Shown: positions 14,899-24,572, numbered from the stretch's first letter. The stretch: 64,000 nt of DNA from Extibacter muris (GCF_004345005.1 NZ_SMMX01000001.1:302805-366804); one strand, 5' to 3'. Translations and numbers: made by a program. The notes: a model not told the origin generated them from the sequence alone.

Positions 14899-17784
14899 TC
14901 AATCCTCCTTCACGGAGCAGGAGGACCCGGACAGCAGGCCGGAACATTCCCCTGTGTAAAAGAGGGTGAGCCGGTGCATGGCCCTCGTGCAGGCGATATA
15001 AAGCAGGTTACGGTCATGCTCGGAGAAGTAGGTTTCCCTATTGGCATGGGGAATGATGACTTCGTCAAATTCCAGCCCTTTCGACATTTTGACAGAAGTG
15101 ACGGTGATACCGTTGTGAAACCTGCTGCTGTCCGGGGAAACGAGCTGCAGTCCATATTCCGGGGACAGAGCGTCAAAGAGTGCTTTGGCGCTCTTGTCTG
15201 TTTTGAGGATAATTCCAAGAGAGGCATTCACATTTCTGTTATATTCATCCATCGCTTTTCTGATTCGCAAAAGCTCATCCTGCCCGTCCCTGCAGCGGAT
15301 TACCTCCGGGGCTTCGCCATGGCGCGCCACGGGCTCGAGCGCGGCAATATTCCGTATGCTTTTTGCAAAGGTCATAATCTCATATGTGGAGCGGTAGCTC
15401 TTGTTCAGCTCGGCAAACTGCGCGCCTTCATAGAGGGCAAGCAGATCATCAAGGGTATAGGCATGGTACGGATTCAGCGACTGGCCGAAATCCCCCAGAA
15501 TCGTCTTCGGGCAAGGGAACAGCATGTTGAGCACGGCATACTGGATGGGAGCATAATCCTGCATCTCGTCAATGACAAGGTGCTTCGTAATCCTGCTCTG
15601 CGTCAGACCTTCATATGCTGCATAGAGATAGAGGAAAGGGTACACGTCTGTCCACTCCAGCGTATTCTTCTTGGGCATGACGAACAGCTCCGGATGGCCT
15701 GTCTTCCTATAGAAGCCCTTGTATAGGGCGAGCGGGCTTTTGCCCGTGAGCATAGCGGTGAGTGCTTTCACAACCGCCTGGAGCTTTGGCAGGTCATCCC
15801 CCATGAGGTTGTCGGACTCGAAACGGTGGAAGATATCCTTGGCCACCAGGGGCAGCCTTTTTCTCAGGGGATGGCTCTTATATGCAAGAAAGCGTTTCTG
15901 GATCCATTCGCCGGAGACAGAGAAACGGCCATAGGTGTAAGCTGCAGGAGCAAAGGCAGTATAAGGCAGTTCTGCTATATAACGGTCCATGAGCGAGACG
16001 AACTCCGGAGCAGACTTGTAGAGGATCCGCTCTGCCAGATTCACGTCCTCTGTCTCCGATGGATTCCTTTCGGGCTCAAAATGGATCACACGTTCCAGAT
16101 GCATCTCTGCAATTTCTGCAAAGCTCAGCTCATAGACCGGCTCTTCTGCGAGTTCCGGAATCACGCCCGATATATAATCGGCGAATACCTTGTTTGGAGA
16201 GAGTATCGCCACATTCTCGGCAGTCAGCCTGTCTCTGAAACGGTAGAGCAGAAAGGCGATCCGATGCAGGGCCACAGAGGTCTTGCCCGAGCCTGCAACG
16301 CCTTGTATGACCATCGTCCCCGCATGGCCGCTGCGGATGATCTTATTCTGCTCCTTCTGTATCGTGGTGATGATAGATTTCATCCTTTCATCCGAAGTGT
16401 GGGACAGCTCTTTCTGCAGGATATCATCCTGGATGTGGGAGGAGCTTTCCAGGGCATACTCCATCGTGCCGTTCCGGATCTTGAACTGCCTTTTCCTCGT
16501 CAGCTCCCCTTCGATCCGCCCGGACGGCGTGTCATAGCCCGCAGGCCCTGGCTCATAGTCATAAAACATGCCGGACACAGGCGCACGCCAGTCATAGACC
16601 AGTATTTCATTGTCATGGCGGAAGGTGAAGCGGCCGATATAGAATGTTTCCGGGCTTTCGCTTCTGCCGCCGAAGTCGATTCTTGCAAAGTAGGGGGAGT
16701 CCTTCAGCTTTTCCAGCCTGTCCCGTATCCCTGCGGCGAAAGCCCCGGTATGGTCCGTCTGCCTGAGAAGCAGTTCATTCTGGAACATCTCATGCGGGTC
16801 AAGCTCTCCTCTGTATTCTGCCATATACCGCTTGGCGTCCCGGTATTCCCTGTCGATTCTGGAGACATCTCCGTCCGCCTGTGCCAGGGCCGCGTCCAGT
16901 TTCTTGTTCATCTCATCCAGATGTATCATTTCATCCGGGTAAGGGACCGGATTCGCAAGGATGAAACGCTGTGTGGGATAGCCAAATTCCTCCAGCAGCT
17001 CGCCTTCGGCAAATCCGAGCTCCTTCAGTTCTCTGCGCTGCCCGGTGTCCGCCCGGTCGCCGTCACGGTATGTCGTTATGCTGATTTCCCTTCCCTTCAG
17101 AAGTTCATGCATGACCTTGTTAAGCAATGCTCCCGGTACCCCCGCCTTCCGATACAGGGGATGGGTTCCCATAAAATCTATGCTGCCATTTCTGGCAGAA
17201 AACAGCATGATGCCGGCTGCCGTACTGCCGTCCTTCAGGATGAGGGCCTCTTGCCGCCGGATGCTCTCCTTCAGCGCTTGCATATATTCCTTTTCATCCA
17301 GGTGCGGATATCCGGCAACTACGAGCCTTACCAGTTCCATCCAGCAAGGGATATCTTCTTCGGATGCAAACGTGATATCCCATGCCGCGCCGCCTTGGTC
17401 CTCCAGCATCTTATAATCCCCTTCCAGATTGAACTTAAGCTGCAGCGGGTAGAAGCGTTCGGCTTCCCTGTATCGGTTCGGAGGCTGCTTATACATGGCG
17501 GTAAAGATATCTGTAAATGCCTGCTGGCTCTTATAGCCCGCCGCAAGTGCAATGTCCAGAATCGGCCTGTCTGAAAAGACGAGCAGCTTGGCAGCTTCTG
17601 TCAGCCGCCTGCGCACGATATATTCATGGATAGTGATACCGACGGCATCCGTAAAGATGCGGTGCAGATGATACTTGGAATAGTGGAGCGCTTCCGCGAC
17701 GGCGTCTAAATCCGTCTTATCACTTAGATGCCCTTCCAGGTAGTCGATGACAGATATGACATGTTCAATATGTTTCATAGGCAT
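14899..17784 (-). CDS. AraC HTH - GNAT acetyltransferase - HelD-type helicase fusion
   Basis: This 961-residue protein has three parts. Residues 1-112 are an AraC/XylS double helix-turn-helix (LDAVAEALHYSKYHLHRIF; ILDIALAAGYKSQQAFTDIF). Residues about 132-278 look like a GNAT N-acetyltransferase with a candidate acetyl-CoA loop in YRKAGVPGALLNKV. Residues about 288-961 form a superfamily 1 helicase of the HelD type: Walker A GVAGSGKT (495-502), Walker B HLVIDEMQDY (735-744), LGDFGQSLNP, NKSYRST, VKMSKGLEFDEVI and LLYIACTRAMHRL. HelD proteins release stalled RNA polymerase. GGAGGG lies 8 bases before the ATG. The frame is uninterrupted, and the fusion is highly unusual. The 2-base gap to the convergent gene leaves no room for a separate terminator. 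Confidence 0.9.
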   Translation of the reverse strand: MPMKHIEHVISVIDYLEGHLSDKTDLDAVAEALHYSKYHLHRIFTDAVGITIHEYIVRRRLTEAAKLLVFSDRPILDIALAAGYKSQQAFTDIFTAMYKQPPNRYREAERFYPLQLKFNLEGDYKMLEDQGGAAWDITFASEEDIPCWMELVRLVVAGYPHLDEKEYMQALKESIRRQEALILKDGSTAAGIMLFSARNGSIDFMGTHPLYRKAGVPGALLNKVMHELLKGREISITTYRDGDRADTGQRRELKELGFAEGELLEEFGYPTQRFILANPVPYPDEMIHLDEMNKKLDAALAQADGDVSRIDREYRDAKRYMAEYRGELDPHEMFQNELLLRQTDHTGAFAAGIRDRLEKLKDSPYFARIDFGGRSESPETFYIGRFTFRHDNEILVYDWRAPVSGMFYDYEPGPAGYDTPSGRIEGELTRKRQFKIRNGTMEYALESSSHIQDDILQKELSHTSDERMKSIITTIQKEQNKIIRSGHAGTMVIQGVAGSGKTSVALHRIAFLLYRFRDRLTAENVAILSPNKVFADYISGVIPELAEEPVYELSFAEIAEMHLERVIHFEPERNPSETEDVNLAERILYKSAPEFVSLMDRYIAELPYTAFAPAAYTYGRFSVSGEWIQKRFLAYKSHPLRKRLPLVAKDIFHRFESDNLMGDDLPKLQAVVKALTAMLTGKSPLALYKGFYRKTGHPELFVMPKKNTLEWTDVYPFLYLYAAYEGLTQSRITKHLVIDEMQDYAPIQYAVLNMLFPCPKTILGDFGQSLNPYHAYTLDDLLALYEGAQFAELNKSYRSTYEIMTFAKSIRNIAALEPVARHGEAPEVIRCRDGQDELLRIRKAMDEYNRNVNASLGIILKTDKSAKALFDALSPEYGLQLVSPDSSRFHNGITVTSVKMSKGLEFDEVIIPHANRETYFSEHDRNLLYIACTRAMHRLTLFYTGECSGLLSGSSCSVKED

Positions 17785-17810
17785 AATTCGTACCCTCCTT
17801 CCAAATATCT

Positions 17811-17944
17811 ATTATACAATCTAACTGCCCGGCCTGTTTCATCTTTCTTGCGGTTTGTGGAGGATTTATCTTCCAGCCGGGGCAGAGGGAGGCGTGCCGC
17901 TGTCTGAAACACCACTTTATAAAATGCCGGACGCGTGATATACT
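17811..17944. promoter_or_regulatory. Divergent promoter region, helicase fusion and methyltransferase
   Basis: On the minus strand a perfect TATAAT (complement of 17811-17816) lies upstream of the fusion gene, without a good -35. On the plus strand an extended -10 TGaTATACT (17936-17944) precedes the methyltransferase, also with a weak -35. Confidence 0.5.
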
Positions 17945-17973
17945 TATATACGTATGGACCAAGGAGGAAAAAC

Positions 17974-18732
17974 ATGGAAGCGTATACAAGTTTTGCTCAT
18001 GTCTATGATACGTTTATGGATAATGTTCCATATGAAGAATGGACGGAGTATATAGTGGGAATCTTAAGAGAACATGGGATAGATGACGGGCTTGTACTGG
18101 AGCTAGGCTGTGGCACGGGCAGCATTACGGAGCGTCTGGCGGAGCAGGGCTACGACATGATCGGGGCCGACAACTCGGAGGACATGCTTCAGATTGCCAT
18201 GGACAAGCGTTCCGCAAGCGGGCATTCCATCCTCTATCTGCTGCAGGATATGAGGGAATTCGAGCTGTACGGTACAGTGCGAGCAGTCGTAAGCGCCTGT
18301 GATTCCATCAACTATGTCACAGACCCGGAGGATCTGCTGGAGGTGTTCCGGCTCGTCAACAATTACCTGGATCCCCACGGCATCTTTATCTTTGACTTTA
18401 ATACAGAGTATAAATACCGGGAGGTGCTCGGCAGCCAGTTCATAGCGGAAGACAGAGAAGAATGCAGCTTCATATGGGACAACTATTATGACAGCGAACA
18501 GCAGATTAACGAGTATGAGCTGACGTTTTTTGTCCGGGATGATGATAGCAGGCCCCTGTACCGGAAATATCAGGAGACGCACTACCAGAAAGGCTATACG
18601 CTCGGGCAGATACAGTCGCTGCTGAAAAGAGCGGGGCTGGCCTATCTGGCAGCTTATGACGCGTACACGAAGGATGCGCCGCTTCGTTCCAGCGAACGGA
18701 TATGCGTCATCGCCCAGGAACAGGGAAAATAA
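17974..18732 (+). CDS. Class I SAM-dependent methyltransferase
   Basis: This 252-residue cytosolic enzyme has a Rossmann methyltransferase fold: motif I VLELGCGTGS (residues 41-50), the acidic ribose-binding position in GADNSEDML, and motif II/post I around DMREFELYGTVRAVVS. The C-terminal half (YREVLGSQFIAEDREECSF) is typical of a clostridial family annotated only as methyltransferase; the substrate is unknown. ATG 17974 follows AAGGAGGAAAA; the longer frame covers the promoter. hslO follows 20 bases later, so the two are probably co-transcribed. Confidence 0.88.
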   Translation: MEAYTSFAHVYDTFMDNVPYEEWTEYIVGILREHGIDDGLVLELGCGTGSITERLAEQGYDMIGADNSEDMLQIAMDKRSASGHSILYLLQDMREFELYGTVRAVVSACDSINYVTDPEDLLEVFRLVNNYLDPHGIFIFDFNTEYKYREVLGSQFIAEDREECSFIWDNYYDSEQQINEYELTFFVRDDDSRPLYRKYQETHYQKGYTLGQIQSLLKRAGLAYLAAYDAYTKDAPLRSSERICVIAQEQGK

Positions 18733-18752
18733 AGGAAAGGAACAGAAGATAG

Positions 18753-19628
18753 ATGAACGATTATATTGTTAGAGCGACAGCGGCTGACAGCCAGATAAGA
18801 GTATTTGCGGCGACAACCGCCGAGATGGTCGAGACGGCGAGGCAGCACCACAATACGAGCCCGGTCGCCACGGCGGCCCTCGGCAGGCTTTTGACGGCAG
18901 GAGCCATGATGGGGAGCATGATGAAGAACGATTCGGATGTACTTACGATACAGATTCGGGGAGACGGGCCGCTTGGAGGCATTACCGTGACCGCGGACAG
19001 CAGTGCCAATGTAAAGGGGTACGTCAACAATCCGGACGTCATGCTGCCTGCGAAGAACGGCAAGCTGGACGTGGGAGGAGCTGTCGGCATCGGCCTTCTG
19101 CAGGTGATTAAGGATATGGGGCTCAAAGAGCCATATGTGGGGCAGACGATTCTTGTAAGCAGCGAGATTGCGGAGGATCTGACGTACTATTTTGCAAACT
19201 CGGAACAGGTTCCGTCTTCCGTGGGCCTGGGCATCCTGATGAACCATGACAATACGGTGCGCCGCGCCGGAGGGTTTATCATACAGCTCATGCCTTTCGC
19301 GTCCGAGGATACGATAAGCCGGCTGGAGCAAAGCCTTAAGAACGTGACTTCGGTGACGGAGCTGCTTGACCGGGGCTATACGCCGGAACAGCTGCTTCAG
19401 GAGATTGTCGGAGATCTGGGCCTGGAGATTGCAGATACGGTTCCGGCAAAGTTCTACTGTGACTGCTCAAAGGAAAAGGTGGAAAAAGTAGTGGCCAGCA
19501 TCGGGAAGAAGGATCTGCGGGAAATGATAGATGACGGGGAAGATATCGAAGTAAAATGTCATTTCTGTGATACAGCTTACAATTACACGGCAGAAGAGCT
19601 GAAAGAGATTATGAAACGAAGCAAATAG
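18753..19628 (+). CDS. hslO: Hsp33 redox-regulated chaperone
   Basis: This 291-residue chaperone becomes an active holdase when oxidised. The N-terminal core begins DYIVRATAADSQIRVFAATT and contains GRLLTAGAMMGSMMK. The C-terminal redox switch has its four zinc-binding cysteines, CDC (FYCDCSKEKV) and CHFC (VKCHFCDTAY). The length is normal for the family. The ATG follows AAGGAAAGGAACAG. It lies in a run of plus-strand genes with the methyltransferase and nadE; oxidative-stress control is known for the family but is not visible in the sequence. Confidence 0.96.
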   Translation: MNDYIVRATAADSQIRVFAATTAEMVETARQHHNTSPVATAALGRLLTAGAMMGSMMKNDSDVLTIQIRGDGPLGGITVTADSSANVKGYVNNPDVMLPAKNGKLDVGGAVGIGLLQVIKDMGLKEPYVGQTILVSSEIAEDLTYYFANSEQVPSSVGLGILMNHDNTVRRAGGFIIQLMPFASEDTISRLEQSLKNVTSVTELLDRGYTPEQLLQEIVGDLGLEIADTVPAKFYCDCSKEKVEKVVASIGKKDLREMIDDGEDIEVKCHFCDTAYNYTAEELKEIMKRSK

Positions 19629-19655
19629 CAAATAAAGTATGGACGGAGGAAAATC

Positions 19656-21575
19656 ATGAGACAGGGATTTGTAAAGGTGGCGGCGGCTACCCCTGATATA
19701 CGGGTGGCAGACGTGGCGTATAACACGGAACAGATATGCCGGCTGATCGAGGAGACGGAAGAACAGGGGGCAAAGGTTATCGTGTTCCCGGAACTATGTA
19801 TAACTGGTTACACGTGCGGTGACCTTTTTACCCAGGATATACTCTTATCGGATGCCAGGAGTGCGCTGCACCGGCTTGCAGGATTTACGGAAGACAAGGA
19901 TGCGCTCATATTCATCGGACTGCCTCTTGTCGTGGACGGAGAGCTCTATAACGTGGCTGCTGCCCTGAACCGGGGAGTCGTGCTCGGGCTTACGACAAAG
20001 ACATTTCTGCCTAATTACGGTGAGTTCTATGAGATGCGGCAGTTCTCCCAGGGGCCGGAAGAAGCCAGGGAGATATTGCTTGACGGACAGGTGGTTCCCT
20101 TCGGGCCGCAGCTTCTGTTCGAGTCTGCTGCCATGGACAGCCTCGTCGTATCGGCAGAAATCTGCGAGGACGTGTGGTCTCCGGTGCCTCCAAGCATCGA
20201 AGCGGCACGGGAGGGAGCGTCCATCATCGTGAACTGCTCGGCCAGCGATGAGACGGTTGGAAAAGCTGTCTACAGGAAAGGCCTGATAGAAGGACAGTCA
20301 GCCAGGCTGATCAGCGGGTATATATATGCCAATGCAGGAGAAGGAGAGTCTACGACAGACCTCGTATTCGGAGGACATAATATCATTGCCGAGAACGGGA
20401 CCGTGCTCTGTACAGGCCGGCGCTTTGAAAATGGGGTCATCTATTCGGAGATTGACGTGAAGCGCATCATGAGCGAACGGAGGAAGAATACGACCTTCCA
20501 GAGCTCTAAAGAACGAAGGCTCCTCAGGATCCCGTTCTATATCGACGAGACCGGGACAGTCCTTACGAGGACTTTCGCGTCCAGGCCATTCGTACCGGCG
20601 GAAGGGAAAGAGCGGGAAGACCGGTGCGAGGAGATTCTTACCATCCAGGCCATGGGACTTAAGAAGCGTCTGGCGCATGCCAGGTGCAGGAGCGCTGTCG
20701 TTGGCATATCCGGAGGGCTCGATTCCACGCTTGCCCTGCTTGTGGCGGCCAAGGCGTTTGACGCACTTGAGCTGGACCGGAAAGGAATCACCGCCGTGAC
20801 GATGCCATGCTTTGGCACGACGGACCGGACATACCAGAATGCGTGCAAGATGTCGGTGAAGCTCGGTGCCACGCTTCGTGAAGTCCCGATAGCAGCTGCG
20901 GTGAGGCAGCACTTTGAAGATATCGGCCATGACCCGGAGGACCATAGCGTGACGTATGAGAATGCCCAGGCGAGGGAGCGGACACAGGTGCTGATGGATA
21001 TCGCCAACCAGACGGGAGGGCTCGTTATCGGTACCGGGGACATGTCTGAGCTGGCCCTTGGATGGGCGACGTATAACGGAGACCACATGTCCATGTACGG
21101 GGTGAATGCCTCCGTTCCAAAGACGCTCGTGCGGCATCTTGTCCATTATTATGCGGATACGTGTGGAGACTCTGAACTGAAAGAGGTACTGTATGATGTG
21201 CTGGACACGCCGGTGAGCCCGGAACTTCTGCCGCCGAAGGACGGAGAGATCGCCCAGAAGACGGAAGATCTCGTAGGCCCTTATGAGCTGCACGATTTCT
21301 TCCTCTACTATATGCTCCGTTTCGGATACGAGCCGTCGAAGATATACCGGATCGCCAAGCTGGCTTTTGCGGAAGAATATGACAATATCACGATATTGAA
21401 ATGGCTGGAGACATTTTACCGGAGGTTTTTCAGCCAGCAGTTCAAGCGTTCCTGTCTGCCTGACGGGCCGAAAGTAGGAACGGTTGCTCTGTCTCCGAGG
21501 GGAGACTGGCGTATGCCGAGCGATGCGTGTGCGGCAGCCTGGCTGGAAGATCTGGCACATGTAAAGCTCGATTAA
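19656..21575 (+). CDS. nadE: Glutamine-dependent NAD+ synthase
   Basis: This 639-residue two-domain enzyme makes NAD+ from deamido-NAD+, ATP and glutamine. The N-terminal nitrilase-type glutaminase (about residues 1-280) has Glu in VIVFPELCITGY, Lys in LTTKTFLPNYGEFYE and Cys in SAEICEDVW. The C-terminal synthetase has the ATP-binding loop GISGGLDST, with GTGDMSELALGWATYNGDH after it. The length fits the glutaminase-containing form. ACGGAGG precedes the ATG. A C_GCxxG_C_C protein follows 11 bases later. Confidence 0.96.
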   Translation: MRQGFVKVAAATPDIRVADVAYNTEQICRLIEETEEQGAKVIVFPELCITGYTCGDLFTQDILLSDARSALHRLAGFTEDKDALIFIGLPLVVDGELYNVAAALNRGVVLGLTTKTFLPNYGEFYEMRQFSQGPEEAREILLDGQVVPFGPQLLFESAAMDSLVVSAEICEDVWSPVPPSIEAAREGASIIVNCSASDETVGKAVYRKGLIEGQSARLISGYIYANAGEGESTTDLVFGGHNIIAENGTVLCTGRRFENGVIYSEIDVKRIMSERRKNTTFQSSKERRLLRIPFYIDETGTVLTRTFASRPFVPAEGKEREDRCEEILTIQAMGLKKRLAHARCRSAVVGISGGLDSTLALLVAAKAFDALELDRKGITAVTMPCFGTTDRTYQNACKMSVKLGATLREVPIAAAVRQHFEDIGHDPEDHSVTYENAQARERTQVLMDIANQTGGLVIGTGDMSELALGWATYNGDHMSMYGVNASVPKTLVRHLVHYYADTCGDSELKEVLYDVLDTPVSPELLPPKDGEIAQKTEDLVGPYELHDFFLYYMLRFGYEPSKIYRIAKLAFAEEYDNITILKWLETFYRRFFSQQFKRSCLPDGPKVGTVALSPRGDWRMPSDACAAAWLEDLAHVKLD

Positions 21576-21586
21576 GGAGGGATATC

Positions 21587-22003
21587 ATGAGGGCGGACAA
21601 GCATACGGCGGTTGAGAAATTCAGGAAGGATTATAACTGCTGCCAGGCAGTTGCCTGTGCGTATTGCGCAGAGCTGGGCATGAAAGAAGCAGATGTGTTC
21701 AGGATGGCGGAAGGATTCGGTTCCGGCATGGGAGGGCTTAAGGATACGTGCGGCGCGGCCGTGGGCATGTTCCTGATCATAAGCCTTGCCAACAGTGCGG
21801 GAGACATGGAGAACCCGAAGGCTACGAAGTCGGATACGTACGACAGGATACTTGAGGCTGCGCAAGAATTTAAAAAGAGGAACCATTCCCTCTACTGCAG
21901 GGAACTGAAGACAGAAGAGGGGAACCAGCCCCTTGCATGCTGTATAAAATGCGTGGAAGACGCGGCGGATATACTTGATGAATATTTCAGGCGGGACAGT
22001 TAA
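21587..22003 (+). CDS. C_GCxxG_C_C family redox-type protein
   Basis: This 138-residue cysteine-rich protein matches the C_GCxxG_C_C family. It has CCQAVACAYC near the N terminus, GFGSGMGGLKDTCGAAVG in the middle and CCIKC near the C terminus. The family is thought to bind metal or have a redox role, but no reaction is established. ATG 21587 is chosen because AGGAGG (21575-21580) lies 6 bases upstream; the longer frame starts inside nadE. It is likely co-transcribed with nadE. The convergent S1 gene ends 14 bases beyond its stop. Confidence 0.85.
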   Translation: MRADKHTAVEKFRKDYNCCQAVACAYCAELGMKEADVFRMAEGFGSGMGGLKDTCGAAVGMFLIISLANSAGDMENPKATKSDTYDRILEAAQEFKKRNHSLYCRELKTEEGNQPLACCIKCVEDAADILDEYFRRDS

Positions 22004-22017
22004 GTCCCGCCTGCTTC

Positions 22018-22704
22018 TTAAAATTTGATGTTCTTAAACAAGTCTCCAAGATTCGTGCCGATATTTTCTGATTTGGGGATATCAACCTTTTCCTCGGCTG
22101 CCTCTCTGGATTCTTCCAGCGCTTTCATGCTGAGGCTTATCTTGCCTTCCTTGAGGCCTATAATCTTAACGGTAACCTCATCACCGACGTTTAGCACGTC
22201 TTTTGGAGCTTTGACGCGCTTCTGGCTTATCTGTGATACGTGGACGAGTCCGGAGAGCCCGTCGTCCAGGCGCACGAACGCCCCGTAGTTCTGAAGGCTT
22301 TCGACCTTGCCTTTTACCACGCTGCCGATCTTAACGTTGGCGATCCTCTCTTCCTTTTCCTTCCGCTCCCGCTTCTTTAGTATCTCACGGGCAGATAATA
22401 CGAGACGGTTGCTTGCCTGGTCCACATCAATGACCTGTACTTCGATATCTTTCAAAAGGTACGTTTCCAGATCCTCGATATAAGATAAAGAAAGCTTTGA
22501 CGCGGGGATGAATCCGCGTAAGCCCTCCACCATCGCGATGGCGCCTCCGTTTACGATTCCTTCGATCTTCACCGGAAGGACAGTGCCTTTGTCCATATAG
22601 TCTTTTACGACATTCCACGGATTGGCATCATCGAAATGTCCTTCCAGGTCGGCCATCGTCTGTGGCTCGTTTGCTGCTTCTTCATGTAATAATTCTTCGC
22701 TCAT
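22018..22704 (-). CDS. S1 RNA-binding domain protein (short ribosomal-S1-like)
   Basis: This 228-residue protein has two S1 OB-fold domains: about residues 35-115 (GTVLPVKIEGIVNGGAIAMV; GFIPASKLS) and about 130-205 (GSVVKGKVESLQNYGAFVRL; GLVHVSQIS). It probably binds mRNA or the ribosome, as do short Firmicute S1 homologues; the precise role is unknown. The ATG at 22704 has AAAGGAT upstream; the longer frame would start outside the ribosome site. The acidic N terminus EELLHEEAANEPQTM is typical of this class. It is divergent from the pyrophosphatase gene. Confidence 0.88.
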   Translation of the reverse strand: MSEELLHEEAANEPQTMADLEGHFDDANPWNVVKDYMDKGTVLPVKIEGIVNGGAIAMVEGLRGFIPASKLSLSYIEDLETYLLKDIEVQVIDVDQASNRLVLSAREILKKRERKEKEERIANVKIGSVVKGKVESLQNYGAFVRLDDGLSGLVHVSQISQKRVKAPKDVLNVGDEVTVKIIGLKEGKISLSMKALEESREAAEEKVDIPKSENIGTNLGDLFKNIKF

Positions 22705-22778
22705 AGTAAGATCCTTTCTAACATATAATATCCAGCCCCTGCCGGGGGCCGCACTGCCTGACATGTGACATTATTAAC

Positions 22779-22808
22779 AGTATAACACAAAAGGCAAGGG
22801 ATGTTCAA
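22779..22808 (-). promoter_or_regulatory. Promoter of the S1-domain gene
   Basis: On the minus strand, TTGAAC (complement of 22803-22808), an 18-bp spacer and TATACT (complement of 22779-22784), 75 bases before the start codon. Confidence 0.62.
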
Positions 22809-22901
22809 AGAAAAAAACATATATGTGGAAAAATTAGGTTGACGAACACTTGAAAAGATGGCACTCTTACTATTAGAGGTTAATTTGCAAGGAGTGAAAC
22901 C

Positions 22902-24548
22902 ATGGGAAAGAAAGCTGGAAAAGTGTATGTGGTCGGTCATAAGAATCCGGATACAGATTCGGTTTGTTCCGCCATCGCATATGCACATCTGAAGAAGGAG
23001 ACTACCGGGGAGGAATATGTGGCCAGGAGGGCCGGACAGATCAACGAGGAGACACATTATGTGCTGGAGAAGTTCGGTGTCGAGCCGCCGTCCCTTCTGT
23101 CCAACGTAAAGCTCCAGGTCAAGGATATGGATATCCATAAGATAGACGGCGTGGCTCCGAACGTATCTATCAGAGATACGTGGGCAAAGATGAAAGAGAA
23201 TAATGTCAAGACGATTCCGGTCTTAAAAGAAGACGAGCTTGTTGGCGTCATCTCAACCGGAGATATCGCGACTTCATATATGGAAGTGTACGACAGTACG
23301 ATCTTGTCCAAGGCCAAGACCCAGTACAAGAATATCATAAGGACGCTGGACGGGACGCTGGTAACGGGCAACGAACACGGGTATTTTACAAAGGGGAAGG
23401 TGGCCATCGGCGCGTCCAACCCGGATCTGATGGCAGAATTTATCGAGAAGGACGATCTGGTGATACTTGGCAACCGGTATGAGTCGCAGGCGTGCGCCGT
23501 GGATGTGGACGCCAGCTGTATCGTAGTATGCCAGGGGGCAGAGGTGCCGGAGGAGCTTGTTCTGGAAGCGGAAGAGCAGAGCATCGTCATCATCAGCACG
23601 CCCCACGACACGTTTACCGCGGCAAGGCTTATCAACCAGAGCATTCCGGTCAAGCACTTCATGAGCCAGGGTCCTCTGACAACATTCCGCATGAGCGATT
23701 ATGTGGAAGACATCAAAGAAGTGATGACGAAGAAGAAGTTCCGTGATTTCCCGATTCTGGACCGGCACGGAAGATTCAAAGGCTTCATATCGAGGCGCCG
23801 GTTCATGGATGTGAGCAAGAAGAAAGTGATCCTTGTAGACCACAACGAGAAGTCGCAGGCGGTGGACGGCATCGAAGAGGCGGAGATCGTAGAGATCATC
23901 GACCATCACAGGCTCGGCAACATAGAGACGATGGGGCCGGTATTTTTCCGCAATCAGCCGGTCGGCTGTACGGCGACGATTATCAGCCAGATGTATGAAG
24001 AAGCAGGCGTCAGGCCGGAACGTACGATGGCGGGGCTTCTCTGCTCCGCGATCATATCAGATACCCTTTTGTTCCGCTCGCCGACGTGCACGGCGCTGGA
24101 TGAGCAGACAGCAGGGAAGCTGGCCAGGATTGCGGGTATCGATATGGAAGAGATGGCCAAGGAGATGTTCAATGCCGGAAGCAGCCTGAAGGGAAAGAGC
24201 GCGGATGACGTCTGCTTCCAGGATTTCAAACAGTTCACGGTCAACGATGCCGTATTCGGCGTAGGGCAGATCAATTCCATGAGCAAGGAAGAGCTGGCGG
24301 AAATCAAGGACGTGCTGAAAGGGCATCTTCCGAAGGTGCTGAAAGAGCACAACCTTCAGATGATCTACTTTATGCTGACAGATATATTGGATGAATCGAC
24401 GGAGCTTATGTGCTGCGGCACAGGTGCCAAGGCATATGTGGCGGACGCTTTTGATCTGCCGGAAGACTCGGATAAAATCATACTGAAAGGCGTGGTATCC
24501 CGTAAGAAGCAGCTCATACCTGCGCTTGTGGGAGCACTGCAGCAGTAG
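22902..24548 (+). CDS. Manganese-dependent inorganic pyrophosphatase with CBS and DRTGG domains
   Basis: This 548-residue family II (DHH) pyrophosphatase has a regulatory insert. Catalytic metal ligands are in VVGHKNPDTDSVCSA, in VDHNE and in IIDHHRLGN. The DHHA2 domain ends with LKGVVSRKKQLIPAL. Between about residues 70 and 310 lie a CBS motif (NVKTIPVLKEDELVGVIST), a DRTGG-like domain and a second CBS (KFRDFPILDRHGRFKGFIS). Such CBS-pyrophosphatases are controlled by adenine nucleotides and diadenosine polyphosphates. ACGGAGG-type sites are absent; AAGGAG precedes the ATG. The neighbours suggest no shared pathway. Confidence 0.93.
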   Translation: MGKKAGKVYVVGHKNPDTDSVCSAIAYAHLKKETTGEEYVARRAGQINEETHYVLEKFGVEPPSLLSNVKLQVKDMDIHKIDGVAPNVSIRDTWAKMKENNVKTIPVLKEDELVGVISTGDIATSYMEVYDSTILSKAKTQYKNIIRTLDGTLVTGNEHGYFTKGKVAIGASNPDLMAEFIEKDDLVILGNRYESQACAVDVDASCIVVCQGAEVPEELVLEAEEQSIVIISTPHDTFTAARLINQSIPVKHFMSQGPLTTFRMSDYVEDIKEVMTKKKFRDFPILDRHGRFKGFISRRRFMDVSKKKVILVDHNEKSQAVDGIEEAEIVEIIDHHRLGNIETMGPVFFRNQPVGCTATIISQMYEEAGVRPERTMAGLLCSAIISDTLLFRSPTCTALDEQTAGKLARIAGIDMEEMAKEMFNAGSSLKGKSADDVCFQDFKQFTVNDAVFGVGQINSMSKEELAEIKDVLKGHLPKVLKEHNLQMIYFMLTDILDESTELMCCGTGAKAYVADAFDLPEDSDKIILKGVVSRKKQLIPALVGALQQ

Positions 24549-24572
24549 GCCGCGCAGGGAAAGGGAAAGAGG

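Noticed and set aside
15826..17574. 582-codon plus-strand frame opposite the helicase fusion
   Set aside because: It lies wholly antisense to a gene with complete helicase motifs, shows no domain and has arginine/histidine-rich shadow composition.
20298..21560. 420-codon minus-strand frame opposite nadE
   Set aside because: It is antisense to conserved NAD synthase motifs and has no ribosome site or recognisable domain.
22839..22873. Promoter for the pyrophosphatase gene from TTGACG at 22839
   Set aside because: No -10 box lies at acceptable spacing; the nearest TACTAT is 23 bases away.
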